From contig CANQGK010000006.1 of assembly GCA_947623175.1 (NCBI GenBank), forward strand, positions 1-64,000: a stretch of 64,000 nt of DNA, given 5' to 3'. This DNA is from an uncultured Clostridia bacterium (GTDB taxonomy: Bacteria > Bacillota > Clostridia > Oscillospirales > Acutalibacteraceae). Below the pieces are notes generated by a model, which had not been told where the DNA came from, ran no database searches, and saw only the letters and a program-made list of their open reading frames with translations. The stretch's first letter is position 1. Each line of letters starts with the position of its first letter. This document shows positions 27,087 through 36,428 of the stretch, piece after piece. The position numbers were made by a program, and so were the translations under genes.

Positions 27087-28046
27087 ATGAAAAAAATTGA
27101 AATTACTCCGAGAACCCGCTATCGGCTCAAACGCAAAACCGCCGACGTTATCGTTTCGGTTATGCGTTACGCATTTCTTATAGCGATAGGATACGTTGTG
27201 CTGATACAGCTTATCTATATGTGCAGTTATGCTTTCAGAGTGCCCGACGAGGTAAACGACGCGAGCGTCGTTTGGGTGCCGAAAAGCTTTACCTTGGCGA
27301 ATTTCAAGGTAGCCTTGGAGGCTCTCGATTATTTTAAAGCTTTCTTTAATACGGTGACCGTTCAGATACTCAGCGGACTTATAGAGGTCTTTACCTGTTC
27401 CGTCGCGGCATACGGCTTTGCAAGATACAGCTTTAAGGGCAAAAAAATACTTTTTGCTGTAGTTATTCTTATGATTTTGGTTCCGCCGCAGATGACGGCG
27501 GTGTCCATGTCGCTCGATTACGCTTATTTCGATCTGTTCGGAATATTAAACGGAATAGGGAAGCTGATAGGTCGCGATATCAGACCTAATCTTTTAAATT
27601 CCGGCATGGTTTTCTGGCTGCCGTCGCTTTTCGGTGTGGGACTGCGCTCGGGGCTCTTCATATTCATTTATCATCAATTTTTCAAGGGGCTTCCGAAGGA
27701 GCTCGAAGAAGCGGCTTATATCGACGGCGCGAATGCCTTTACTACCTTCATGCGGGTGGTTTTACCCTCGTCGGGAGTAGCCTTTTTAACGGTTACGATT
27801 TTCTCGGTGGTTTGGCATTGGAACGACTATTATCTGTCCATTCTTTATCTGAATGATAATCAGCCGCTTTCGGTTTCGCTTTCAAAATTGGCGTCAAGCA
27901 TTTACAATATGTCCGGTTACGGCAGTGATTCGCTTACCTACAGTATGGCGGCGTGTATTTTATATATATTGCCCGTAATTATACTCTATCTTTTGCTCCA
28001 GCGTAAATTTATTGCAAGCATCGACCGTGTCGGTATTGTAGGCTGA
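27087..28046 (+). CDS. Sugar ABC transporter permease, MalG type (second set)
   Basis: A 319-residue permease with six helices. The motifs are FARYSFKGKK in the cytoplasmic loop, LPKELEEAAYIDGAN as the EAA loop, and a C-terminal IASIDRVGIVG. AAGGGGG precedes the ATG. It is the last gene of the 8830-28046 run. No terminator is evident before the next gene at 28155, so read-through is possible. Confidence 0.92.
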   Translation: MKKIEITPRTRYRLKRKTADVIVSVMRYAFLIAIGYVVLIQLIYMCSYAFRVPDEVNDASVVWVPKSFTLANFKVALEALDYFKAFFNTVTVQILSGLIEVFTCSVAAYGFARYSFKGKKILFAVVILMILVPPQMTAVSMSLDYAYFDLFGILNGIGKLIGRDIRPNLLNSGMVFWLPSLFGVGLRSGLFIFIYHQFFKGLPKELEEAAYIDGANAFTTFMRVVLPSSGVAFLTVTIFSVVWHWNDYYLSILYLNDNQPLSVSLSKLASSIYNMSGYGSDSLTYSMAACILYILPVIILYLLLQRKFIASIDRVGIVG

Positions 28047-28154
28047 TACTTGCAATCGATGATATGACAACCTTTTGAAAGGAGGCTTATTCACATATTT
28101 TCTGTTATAAAGCCCGCATTGATTATAAAAATTATAAAAACGGAGGTAAACAAA

Positions 28155-30788
28155 ATGAAAAAAACATTCAAAAAGCTTTTGGGGCTGCTGCTTGCAATTG
28201 CCATGATGCTTTCGTTGGTAATCGTACCGCTGTCGGCTTATGCCGAACAAAACGTCGTAAAAGGCAGATATACCGTTCAAGAGTGGAAATTCAACGATGA
28301 ATACTCTGCTCAATATCTGAATGCGGATAAAGTGACCTTCTTAAACGGCGACGAAATTGCGATAGCCAATAAATCCTATCACGACAACCAAATCGCGCCG
28401 ACTGCCCGCACGATCAAAGACGGTGTTCTGAGAGTAGACGTTAAAACAGCGTCAAATCCCACAAGCAGTAATCCGTATTATTCAACCACAAACCTTGCTT
28501 TTAGGTTGGACAGAACCTTAAAGTCGGGGCAGGAGTATACCCTTAATCTCGGCATATACAGCCCCGATAAACTCTGGTCAAACAAAACTTGGATCATGTA
28601 CAGCGATAAGGCCTCTTTGACTACGGTCGAGTTTACGCCTTATATCGCGAATAAACTCGGTCCGAGTGTTGACAGCGCCAATAACTTCGGCTGCGGCGAA
28701 GGCGGCCCCGCAAAACAACTTGTGGTAGAGCAAATAGGTCAACTTCCGACGGAAAATATCGTTCACGGCTTTAAATTTACACCCTCGGAAGATATTGAGG
28801 CAGGCAATTACATAAGAGTGGCGCTTAATACAAGAAACAAAGATGCAAATACCAAGACGTTTTACGTTACGAGCCTTGCTCTTGAAAGCGACGGCGCAGT
28901 TCCGTCCGATTTATTGAAAAAGGATTCCGACGGCAGCTTTAAGCTTCAGTCTTGGGATTTTGATTTGCCTTTTTCCGACGCCGGATTAGCCGGTAAGGAC
29001 TATGTCAACGTTATAAACAGTAAATCCGACGTCTATTTGGCATATAAAAATTATCACGACAGTACGACCTCTCCCATAGTTCGTACCGTTGGAGAAGACG
29101 GTGTGCTTAAATTGGCACTCGGCAGCTATACATCGTCAAAAACCTATTTTTCGACGACAAACCTTGCATTAAAGCTGGATAAAACCTTGAGCAAGGGTGT
29201 GGAATACACGCTTGAATTGGGAATGTACGGCGATACGAGAAAAAACGGCAGTACCGCTTGGTCAAATAATACCTGGATTATGACAAGCACCGCCGATACG
29301 CTTACCAATAACGGATTTGCAAATTATTTCGCGAACAAAAGCTCAACACCGAGTGTTGACAGTGCCGATAACTTCGGCTGCGGCACAGACGGCCCCGCAA
29401 AACTACTTGTGAAAAAGCAAATAGGCAGACTTCCGACGGAAAATACCGTTCACAGCTTTACCTTTATACCGGATGAAGATATTCCCGAAAATGACGTTAT
29501 AAGGGTAGCCCTTAATTTCCAAACCTCAAACGTTGACGCAAACGTATACGTGACAAGCATAGAGCTTAAGGCAAGCGCGGAAGAAAAGGTAGACGAATAC
29601 TTCTTCACCGACGAAGAATCACAGGAGCGCGTCTACGCAAGCGCCGAACCATCTAATACAGGCGCATACAAGAGATCGGGCAATAATTTCTATATGCAGC
29701 TTAAAGATTTCAAATTAGAGGGAAATGCCGAGTATTCCGCCGTATTTGAAGCGGCGGCTAACGTTAGCGGCTGCTATATATCGGCGTATGCCTTTACGGA
29801 ACAGCCGGAAGATTACGCGCCTAAGGATGTGAATGATAAATATTATAATCATCTTGAAAACGGCGTTTTAATAAGCAGCAAGATTGCTTCGCTTCCCGTT
29901 TCCAATACAAATGACAGAGGAACCGTAAAAGCCACCTTTAAGACTGCGGGTACGGATATTGATTTTAATAATTACAGCTATCTTGTATTCTACATCAATA
30001 ACGTTTACGGCGCCGGCGGTGAGGTAAATTGGAACCATATTATCTATGTGGATGCGCTTACCATTTACAAAACGATACCGGGCAATGCCGATTTTGCGCG
30101 TATGCCCTCCGTGGACGTCAGCTACTACAATAAGATAAAAATGACAGACGATAAATTCGCAACCTATTATCTCAAATCCGAGGACGGCGACTACACCGAG
30201 ATCGAGGGCAACGTAATTACGAACCTTAACGAAGATACAAATTACACCGTTGTTGCGAAATGGGCGGATGACGGAAGATACTATGCGTCCGAAGATTACA
30301 GCGACGAAATTACCGTAAAAACCCTTAAATACGGCGACGTTAACCGCGACGAGACGGTAAATATACTTGACCTTATCCGTATGCATAAGGGACTTTCGGC
30401 AGTTGCCGGCGATGAGATCTACGACCTCAACAACGACGGCAACGAAAACGGTATAGATTTGGTTTGCCTTAAAAAACGGCTTCTGGGTATCGAGACTTAT
30501 ACGGAACCTTCCAAATCGGAGGTTTACCTTTCGGATAACGGTAATGATCTTAATACCGCCGCAAGCCCCGCAACCGCGGCGGCAAGCCTTAATACCGCAA
30601 TCGAATTGGTCGCGGACGGCGGAACGATAAATATAGTCGATACCTATACTTTACCCGACGATTTTGCTTGGGAAAGTCATGAAAAATCGGTCGTAATCAC
30701 CGGCGGTATATTCGACGCTTCGGCGGTTACGCCTTTGAAAATAAATGACGACGTTAAGTTTACGGACTGCACCGTAAATTTTATGTAG
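28155..30788 (+). CDS. Dockerin-containing secreted protein, N-terminal part (frameshifted)
   Basis: 878 codons from ATG 28155, behind GGAGG, to TAG 30786. A signal peptide ends at SAYAEQ. Two homologous modules (about residues 35-255 and 260-475) share stretches such as DNFGCG and LPTEN and are similar even at DNA level, indicating recent tandem duplication. A third beta-sandwich (about 480-650) and an FN3-like segment precede a full dockerin near 730-785 (YGDVNRDETVNILD and YDLNNDGNENGID). A SEVYLSDNGNDLNTA-type segment then begins a beta-helix that stops abruptly. The reading frame resumes one base out, so the intact protein would be about 1171 residues. The ligands of the repeated modules are unknown. 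Confidence 0.75.
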   Translation: MKKTFKKLLGLLLAIAMMLSLVIVPLSAYAEQNVVKGRYTVQEWKFNDEYSAQYLNADKVTFLNGDEIAIANKSYHDNQIAPTARTIKDGVLRVDVKTASNPTSSNPYYSTTNLAFRLDRTLKSGQEYTLNLGIYSPDKLWSNKTWIMYSDKASLTTVEFTPYIANKLGPSVDSANNFGCGEGGPAKQLVVEQIGQLPTENIVHGFKFTPSEDIEAGNYIRVALNTRNKDANTKTFYVTSLALESDGAVPSDLLKKDSDGSFKLQSWDFDLPFSDAGLAGKDYVNVINSKSDVYLAYKNYHDSTTSPIVRTVGEDGVLKLALGSYTSSKTYFSTTNLALKLDKTLSKGVEYTLELGMYGDTRKNGSTAWSNNTWIMTSTADTLTNNGFANYFANKSSTPSVDSADNFGCGTDGPAKLLVKKQIGRLPTENTVHSFTFIPDEDIPENDVIRVALNFQTSNVDANVYVTSIELKASAEEKVDEYFFTDEESQERVYASAEPSNTGAYKRSGNNFYMQLKDFKLEGNAEYSAVFEAAANVSGCYISAYAFTEQPEDYAPKDVNDKYYNHLENGVLISSKIASLPVSNTNDRGTVKATFKTAGTDIDFNNYSYLVFYINNVYGAGGEVNWNHIIYVDALTIYKTIPGNADFARMPSVDVSYYNKIKMTDDKFATYYLKSEDGDYTEIEGNVITNLNEDTNYTVVAKWADDGRYYASEDYSDEITVKTLKYGDVNRDETVNILDLIRMHKGLSAVAGDEIYDLNNDGNENGIDLVCLKKRLLGIETYTEPSKSEVYLSDNGNDLNTAASPATAAASLNTAIELVADGGTINIVDTYTLPDDFAWESHEKSVVITGGIFDASAVTPLKINDDVKFTDCTVNFM

Positions 30789-31669
30789 GCGGTAATGTTT
30801 ACGCAAACGGCAACAAACTGTATATCGACAGCAACGTTACCGCCGACAATCTTTGCAATCTTTACGGTGGCGGAACCATGGCTGTGGCAAGCACGGACAT
30901 TACCGTTTTGGCGGGAAGCTATTATTATATCTGCGGCGGCTGCAACGGTTCCGCGGGATACGTTCTCGGCGATACAAACGTAACCGTCGGCGGCGTCGTT
31001 AATAACGATTCCGAATATGACGCGGATAACCACGGCCTCAGAAGGGTGATTTTAGGCGGCGGAGTTAATTCGTCGGTATACGGAGATACAAATCTTTTAA
31101 TAAAAGATAACGCGCAGTCGATAAACATTTACGGAGGCGGTATGGGAGCCGACGCCGAAGTGGCGGGCAAAACCAATGTTGAGATAACCGGCGGCACGCA
31201 TATGAGCGCCTACGGCGGCTCTCAAGGCGGCGTCGTTTACGAAACGAACCTGACGCTTCAAGGCGGTACTATTCAGCAGTTATTCGGCGGTTGTCTTTCG
31301 ACCTCTATGACCGGCAGTACGAACGTCTGCGTTCTCGGCGGCAAAGTGACGCGCAGAATTTACGGCGGATGTTATAACGAAGCCTCCCAAAGCGGATTGA
31401 GCCTCAAATGGGCGTCAAGCTATCACGTGACGGGCGATACAAACGTACTGCTCTCCTCAAACGCGGACGTTGTGTTTGATACAAGCTACAACGATTACGG
31501 CATTTTTGCCTGCACAAGATACGAATCACACTTTTCGGATGAAAATTCGGTACTTGTGTATGAGAATTCGGCGGCAGAAACCGAATTTAAAGGAAAAATC
31601 GGTCAAAAGCAGGGATTGCTCACATGGTTTTTCCCGTCTGCCGCCAAGACGGTCATGACAAAAAATTAA
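30785..31669 (+). pseudogene. C-terminal beta-helix part of the 28155 gene, displaced by a frameshift
   Basis: From 30785 the protein VGGNVYANGNKLYIDSN continues the beta-helix seamlessly in another frame. Restoring one T in the T run at 30780-30782 would give N-F-Y-V-G-G and join the frames. The segment is Gly/Asn-rich with repeating NVTVGG, INIYGGG and IQQLFGG turns, typical of parallel beta-helix adhesins. It has no ribosome binding site of its own. It is either a true mutation, a phase-variable homopolymer, or a sequencing or assembly error. Confidence 0.75.
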
Positions 31670-31682
31670 ACGCATTAAGCTT

Positions 31683-31718
31683 ATCGGGCAAAGCTGTATA
31701 AACTCGGCTTTGCCCGAT
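31683..31718 (+). terminator. Perfect 12-bp stem-loop after the dockerin gene
   Basis: ATCGGGCAAAGC (31683-31694) pairs exactly with 31707-31718 across a 12-nt loop. The bases that follow are only moderately T-rich. It could be a leaky terminator or an mRNA-stabilising hairpin between the dockerin gene and the next start codon 28 bp on. Confidence 0.55.
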
Positions 31719-31745
31719 TACAAAGTTATTTTAAAGGATTTATTT

Positions 31746-33434
31746 ATGAATGAAAAAAATGTTGTTTTTGCAATAAACAACGGTATAATACCCGATACGA
31801 ACGAGGACGTTTCGGGGAAAATGATCGCGCTTTTAGCGGAACATAAACAAAATGCAAAAATCATATTGGCGCCGGGCGATTATTTTATTAAATCAAGAAT
31901 AGAGACGGCAGGATTAAAAAACGTCGATATTATAGGCTACGGCGCAAGAATAATTTCAGATATTGACCTTACCGTGAATTACGGTTGCTGCGGAGGATTT
32001 TATTTTGATAGGTGTGACGATTGCGGTATATCGGGACTTGCCTTTAATACAAAGCGGGCTACGAACGTTGCCGCAAGAGTCACGGCAATTGATTTGGAAA
32101 ACAATACCTTTGACGTAAAGGTTGACGATAATTTTGAATTTGCGGGTAATGAAAAAATATTCGGACTTGACAGTATGAATGAGAATTACTCCGCAAATTT
32201 TCATATGGGGCTTTCGGATAACAATTCATATAAATACGAAATGATCGGGGAGCGGCATTTGAGAATATCGCTTTGGTATACGGTTGCCTATACCCTTAAA
32301 AATATATCCGTAGGCGAGCTTATCTGTTTAAGGCATGCTCTTTATTCGAGGCCGCCCTTTGTATTTAAGGGCTGTAATCGGATCCTTTTGGAGGACATTA
32401 CGGTTGAGAGTACGGCGGGGCATTGCTGCGGCGTATACCCGAGAAGCAGTGATTTTACCTTCAGACGCTTTAACGTGCGTACCCCCGTAAATTCCGCTCA
32501 ACCCTATACTTCATGTACGGACGGGATACATATTAAAGGACTTACCGGTAGATTGACGCTTGAAAACTGCCATTTTTACAATATGGGCGACGACGCGCTG
32601 AATATACATAACTCGGCGGGAACGGTATTTTCGGTAAAAGACGATATTTTAAAGATAGGTATGCGTCTGCCGTCGCACCCCTTAAACGAGCCGCCGCAAA
32701 GACTTTTACCGGACGATTGGGCGCGAAAGGGAGATATTATATATCTGTACGACGAAAATACCCTCCGGCGTGTAGGCAGCTTCGAAGTGGAAGAATTTAA
32801 GACGGAGTACGGCTATAATATTGCCGAAATTCGCAATCTTAAAGGGCGGCTTTACGAGGGCGTAAAGCTTGCAAATTCGGCATATAATGCGGACGTATAT
32901 ATCAATAATTGCTCGGTTACGGGCAGCAGAGCGAGAGGCTTTTTACTGCAAACCGAAAACGTTGCGGTGGAAAATTGCAGATTTTCGCGCATCGCCTCCG
33001 CGGGACTTATGCTTTGCTGTGACGTATCGCGCTGGAATGAGTTGGGCCCTGTCAAAAACGCCGTAATCCGAAATAACGTTTTCGACGGCTGCGGGGTAAA
33101 CTTCAACCGTTTGCGCGGCTGCGGGGTGGTTATCGGCGTCGACCATAACAATTTATGTACCGGCAAAACGGAGCGCAATAAGGTTCACGGAAATATAAAA
33201 ATAAGCGGCAATACATTTATAAATTTAAAGGATCCGGCTGTTTTTGCGGACGCGGTATCGGAAATAGAAATTACCGGTAACACCTTTATTGATTGCTGTT
33301 ACGATAAAGCGAACAGACCGCAGGAATACTGTTTACAGACGGTGCTTTTTAACTGTGACGATATCGAATCGGATAAAAATGCCGTTTGGCAACAACCTAT
33401 CAAGCATAATTTTAAGGGGATAATCGGGAATTAA
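31746..33434 (+). CDS. Right-handed beta-helix protein, GH110-like
   Basis: A 562-residue protein with no clear signal peptide. NNGIIPDTNEDVSGKM and APGDYFIKS open a pectate-lyase-like fold. The central DGIHIKGLTGRLTLENCHF and MGDDALNIH match the beta-helix of GH110 alpha-galactosidases, where adjacent aspartates are catalytic; here they are D282 and D283. Asn-rich coils follow (VAVENCRFS, IRNNVFDGCG, ITGNTFIDC). ATG 31746 is preferred over TTG 31710 because AAAGGA lies 7 bp before it. If active it would remove terminal galactose. A non-GH110 parallel beta-helix hydrolase remains possible. Confidence 0.7.
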   Translation: MNEKNVVFAINNGIIPDTNEDVSGKMIALLAEHKQNAKIILAPGDYFIKSRIETAGLKNVDIIGYGARIISDIDLTVNYGCCGGFYFDRCDDCGISGLAFNTKRATNVAARVTAIDLENNTFDVKVDDNFEFAGNEKIFGLDSMNENYSANFHMGLSDNNSYKYEMIGERHLRISLWYTVAYTLKNISVGELICLRHALYSRPPFVFKGCNRILLEDITVESTAGHCCGVYPRSSDFTFRRFNVRTPVNSAQPYTSCTDGIHIKGLTGRLTLENCHFYNMGDDALNIHNSAGTVFSVKDDILKIGMRLPSHPLNEPPQRLLPDDWARKGDIIYLYDENTLRRVGSFEVEEFKTEYGYNIAEIRNLKGRLYEGVKLANSAYNADVYINNCSVTGSRARGFLLQTENVAVENCRFSRIASAGLMLCCDVSRWNELGPVKNAVIRNNVFDGCGVNFNRLRGCGVVIGVDHNNLCTGKTERNKVHGNIKISGNTFINLKDPAVFADAVSEIEITGNTFIDCCYDKANRPQEYCLQTVLFNCDDIESDKNAVWQQPIKHNFKGIIGN

Positions 33435-33510
33435 ATGAAATATTCTGACGGCGGACTCCGAGACGTTTTCTTTGGGCCTCGAGGGCAGTTTGTATCTCAC
33501 GGTAAACGGC

Positions 33511-33830
33511 GATAAGATAAATATCGAACGACCGAAGGCGGTTTTAATAAGAAAACCGGCAAATACGTTATGTGGGCGCATTATGAAAACGGACGGGACT
33601 ATTCTGCCGCCGCCATAACGCTTGCAAGCTGCGATACGCCCGACGGAGATTTTGTGTATCACGGCTTTTTCATACCGTTGGGCTCTATGTCAAGAGACTG
33701 TAATGTGTTTGAATTTGAAAACAGGATGTATTTCATTTCCGCCCCAAACGAAAACGACGAATTAAACCTCAGAAAGTGCGATGAATTTACAATATATCCA
33801 AACGGCAACGGGTTTGAAACAGTAAAATAA
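33511..33830 (+). pseudogene. GH43 glycosidase remnant
   Basis: The peptide IERPK followed, one base out of frame, by NKKTGKYVMWAHYENG, then DTPDGDFVY and SRDCNVFEF, matches the middle of GH43/GH93-type propeller enzymes (ERPKV-YN-YVMW-H, SRD). Only about 110 codons remain of a domain normally near 300, there is a frameshift near 33545, and no start or ribosome binding site. It is a decayed glycosidase gene. Confidence 0.7.
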
Positions 33831-33876
33831 TCGGCGCCGAATAGGTGGGTCATAACAAACTATGCCATGATATGAA

Positions 33877-33906
33877 AGCCGGACGAGCATATATACCCGT
33901 CCGGCT
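33877..33906 (+). terminator. Hairpin terminator candidate
   Basis: AGCCGGACG (33877-33885) pairs with 33898-33906 across a 12-nt loop, followed by a weak T-rich stretch. It lies after the GH43 remnant and was probably the terminator of the once intact gene or its operon. Confidence 0.55.
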
Positions 33907-34005
33907 CTTATATTTGTATTCATGTCCCGCTTTTAGTGCTATAAAACCTACGTATTTTTTTAGAAAGAGCAAATGAAATCTGTAAATATGTATATTTAAT
34001 TTTTT

Positions 34006-34039
34006 AAAACCCGCCAAACGTGTTTGTTTAGCGGGTTTT
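34006..34039 (+). terminator. Hairpin terminator candidate, possibly bidirectional
   Basis: AAAACCCGC (34006-34014) pairs perfectly with 34031-34039, with additional CAAAC/GTTTG pairing inside. The A and T runs on the two flanks suit termination in both directions. It separates the two glycosidase remnants. Confidence 0.65.
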
Positions 34040-34080
34040 ATTCACTTTTACTGTTGAAAACGGGGAAATGACAAAAAACA

Positions 34081-34512
34081 ATGAATCGTTCGACCTTTGA
34101 TGTTACAATAACTCTTACCGATGGTTCTAAGCGTGTAGAGTTTAATATGGACGCCGATTGGAACGAAGACGGTCGTGTGCTTCGCATTCGCTTCGAGCAT
34201 GCCGTTAAAACGGATAATGTAAGCTGTAATATACAGTTCGGTCATATTAACCGTTCTGTTCACAGCAATAATGAGTATGAAAAGGCGCAGTACGAGGTAT
34301 GCGCTCACCGTTGGATCAGAGCGGCTCAACCGTGGCTCGGCATTTCGATACTCAGTGAATGCAAATACGGTTTTTTTGCAAAAGAAAATATTATTGAAAT
34401 GGCGGCTCTTCGCTCAAGTAATCATCCCGGCCGTCATATGGAAGCGGGTAAACACAGTTTTTCCTATGCACTCTTTGCCGATAACGGTGCAAATGATTTT
34501 GTTAATGATATA
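34081..34512 (+). pseudogene. GH38 alpha-mannosidase C-terminal remnant
   Basis: The reading frame encodes DGSKRVEFNMDADWNE, IQFGHINRSVHSNNEYEKAQ, EVCAHRWI and LSECKYGFFAKEN, then MAALRSSNHPGRH and HSFSYALFADNG. These match the C-terminal domains of GH38 alpha-mannosidases (R-DF-T-DW-E, F-GH-RP-H-N, ND-KYG, LLRSP). The catalytic N-terminal region is absent, and the 3' end runs straight into a 24-bp end of the mobile repeat at 34513. The frame after that point is repeat-derived. It is a both-ends-truncated relic. Confidence 0.8.
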
Positions 34513-34536
34513 GCAATGCAATCAGATTACAATGCG
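34513..34536 (+). mobile_element. Solitary terminal repeat of the ~270-bp element
   Basis: These 24 bp are identical to the left terminal inverted repeat of the 43665 copy, including TATA just upstream. No internal element sequence follows. It marks a deletion or excision scar at the end of the mannosidase relic and lies 113 bp upstream of the ribokinase start. Confidence 0.75.
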
Positions 34537-34581
34537 ATTCGATTTAACAGTCGCCGTGGTTTAAATTTTTTGATTTAAGGG

Positions 34582-34610
34582 TTTACATTATAAATATTTT
34601 GTTATATTAT
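34582..34610 (+). promoter_or_regulatory. Sigma-A promoter of the ribokinase operon
   Basis: TTTACA (34582-34587), a 17-bp spacer and TATTAT (34605-34610), followed by a short leader and GAGGAGG before the ribokinase ATG. Confidence 0.7.
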
Positions 34611-34648
34611 AGAGTTGACAAAATAATTTATTTTGAGGAGGATTTCTT

Positions 34649-35617
34649 ATGAGGCCTAAGATTTTGGTGGTGGGTAGTTTTGTTATGGATTTGATTGCCA
34701 CCACGGCTAAATTTCCGTCTGCCGGCGAGACGGTGATCGGCAACGGGTTTTCGACCGCTCCGGGCGGCAAGGGCGCCAATCAGGCGATAGCCGCGGCTCG
34801 GCTCGGCGCCGACGTTACCATGGTCGGAAGGGTGGGCGACGATTCCTTCGGCAGAGAGATGCTTGACTCTGCGAACAAAAGCGGAGTTGATATTTCGAAC
34901 GTCACGGTAAGTCGTACGCACCCGTCGGCGGTCGGTCACATTCAAATTCAAACCAACGAGCATGGCACCGAAAACCGCATACTCGTAATTCCCGGCGCCA
35001 ATATGGACATAAAGCCCCAAAACGTCGCTTTTTTGGAAAAAGAAATAGGCAATTACGATATGGTTATGCTCCAGCTCGAAATTCCCATGGAAATAAACTG
35101 TCTGGTTGCAAAATATGCAAAGGCGGCGGGCGTTCCGGTTATGCTCAATCCTGCGCCGGCGGATAAAATTCCCGAGGAATTGCTTTCTTGTCTTACCTAC
35201 ATTTCGCCCAACGAGCATGAGGCGGCGCTCATTACCGGTATCGACGCCGTAAATGCGGAAAACATCGGAACCTGTGTGGCGCAATTGCGAAAAACCGGTG
35301 TTGAGAACGTGATTGTAACCCTCGGCAAAGAGGGGTGCGCGTTCTGCAGCGGCGGCGACGTAATTATGTCGCCGTCCGTCAAAGCGGAAAAGGTGGTCGA
35401 TCCGACGGCGGCAGGGGACAGCTTTATGGGGGCGTTTTGTACCGCGGTATCGGCGGGAATTGATATTGAGAACGCGCTGCTTTTCGCCAATTGCGTCGGC
35501 AGTATAACCGTATCAAAAATGGGTGCGCAAACCGCTCTGCCCACGCTTTGCGAGGTGCTGGAGCTTATGGCGCGGCGCGGCTTCGATACAAAGCCGTTTG
35601 AAGTTTTGAAAGGATGA
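34649..35617 (+). CDS. rbsK: Ribokinase-like PfkB sugar kinase
   Basis: A 322-residue cytosolic kinase that would phosphorylate a free sugar, typically ribose at O5. The PfkB signatures are GGKGANQA near residue 40 and DPTAAGDSFMGAF, with D257 as catalytic base and the anion hole before it. The length is usual for RbsK. GAGGAGG precedes the ATG. The stop overlaps the region of the following SIS gene, so the two are coupled. Related PfkB kinases act on deoxyribose, tagatose and nucleosides, so the symbol reflects family rather than proven substrate. Confidence 0.85.
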   Translation: MRPKILVVGSFVMDLIATTAKFPSAGETVIGNGFSTAPGGKGANQAIAAARLGADVTMVGRVGDDSFGREMLDSANKSGVDISNVTVSRTHPSAVGHIQIQTNEHGTENRILVIPGANMDIKPQNVAFLEKEIGNYDMVMLQLEIPMEINCLVAKYAKAAGVPVMLNPAPADKIPEELLSCLTYISPNEHEAALITGIDAVNAENIGTCVAQLRKTGVENVIVTLGKEGCAFCSGGDVIMSPSVKAEKVVDPTAAGDSFMGAFCTAVSAGIDIENALLFANCVGSITVSKMGAQTALPTLCEVLELMARRGFDTKPFEVLKG

Positions 35618-35622
35618 AATTT

Positions 35623-36222
35623 ATGTCGGAAAACCTTAAAAATTTTATAAAAATAAGCAAAGAAGAATTTGAAAAAACGGTAAATTCGGTCGATGAAGCG
35701 GCGCTTAAAAGGGCGGCGGATCTGATTATCGACGCCAAGAAAAAGGGTAACCGTCTGCACATCACGGGCATAGGCAAGCCTTCCCATGTCGCAACCTACG
35801 CGGCTTCGCTTTTTTCCTCCACGGGCACGCCGACCTATTATCTGCACGGCACCGAGGCGGTTCACGGCTCCTGCGGACAGCTTGTCGAGGGGGACGCGGT
35901 GATCTGCATTTCAAACAGCGGCGAAACGGCGGAGCTTAAAGCCACCGCAAACGCGATAAGAAATAATGGCTGTAAAATAATTGCCCTTACCGGCAATCCC
36001 GACAGTTGGTTGTCAAAATTTGCCGATGCGGATCTCACGGCGCATGTCGATAACGAGGGCGGCCCTCTCAATCGCGCGCCGCGAACCTCCGTTATAGCGG
36101 AAATTTTCGTTTTGCAATGCCTTTCGGTGCTTTTGCAGGACGACGCCGGCATAACGCCTTCGGAATACGTAAAGCGCCATCCCGGCGGCGCTTTGGGAAA
36201 GCTCAGAGAAAACGAAATGTAA
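35623..36222 (+). CDS. SIS-domain sugar-phosphate isomerase (KdsD/KpsF-like, no CBS domains)
   Basis: A 199-residue cytosolic protein consisting of one SIS domain. ITGIGKP, GTEAVHGSCGQ, CISNSGETAE, ALTGNPDS and the C-terminal KRHPGGALGKL are typical of arabinose-5-phosphate isomerases. The two CBS domains of KdsD are missing. ATG 35623 is chosen because AAAGGA is 8 bp upstream; ATG 35614 overlaps that site. Its place after a sugar kinase suggests isomerisation of the kinase product. A hairpin terminator follows. Confidence 0.85.
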   Translation: MSENLKNFIKISKEEFEKTVNSVDEAALKRAADLIIDAKKKGNRLHITGIGKPSHVATYAASLFSSTGTPTYYLHGTEAVHGSCGQLVEGDAVICISNSGETAELKATANAIRNNGCKIIALTGNPDSWLSKFADADLTAHVDNEGGPLNRAPRTSVIAEIFVLQCLSVLLQDDAGITPSEYVKRHPGGALGKLRENEM

Positions 36223-36236
36223 AATACGGTTATATC

Positions 36237-36271
36237 AAAGCCCGCGTATCTCACCTCGATACGCGGGCTTT
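36237..36271 (+). terminator. Rho-independent terminator after the SIS gene
   Basis: A perfect 14-bp stem (36237-36250 with 36258-36271) with a 7-nt loop, starting with AAAG and ending CTTT. T-rich sequence follows after a few bases. It ends the ribokinase-SIS unit. Confidence 0.8.
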
Positions 36272-36273
36272 GC

Positions 36274-36367
36274 ATTGTATTTCTTACTTTTTTATTAAAA
36301 CAACATTGTATTTCTTAGTTTTCAAATTGTATTTCTTATTTATTATCCGAATGCCATGGTGTACAAT
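36274..36367 (+). promoter_or_regulatory. Activator-type promoter: three ATTGTATTTCTTA repeats plus -10
   Basis: Exact copies of ATTGTATTTCTTA start at 36274, 36305 and 36326 (steps of 31 and 21 bp, close to whole helical turns). TACAAT at 36362-36367 is the likely -10. The expected -35 position abuts the last repeat and lacks a TTGACA-like box, suggesting activator dependence. It drives the oxidoreductase operon from 36429. The same arrangement occurs at 43560. Confidence 0.75.
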
Positions 36368-36428
36368 AATCTCGCAATATACATTCTGTATTAAAACGCA
36401 AATTGTAAAAACAATGGGAGGAATCAGG

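Noticed and set aside
36274-36338. CRISPR-like array of three repeats
   Set aside because: The repeats are only 13 bp with 8- to 18-bp gaps at helical spacing and a -10 box follows, which is promoter architecture; no cas genes are present.
36117-36428. Upstream extension of the FAD oxidoreductase frame
   Set aside because: It crosses the SIS gene end, a terminator and the promoter repeats; GGGAGG and the nucleotide-binding motif fix the start at 36429.
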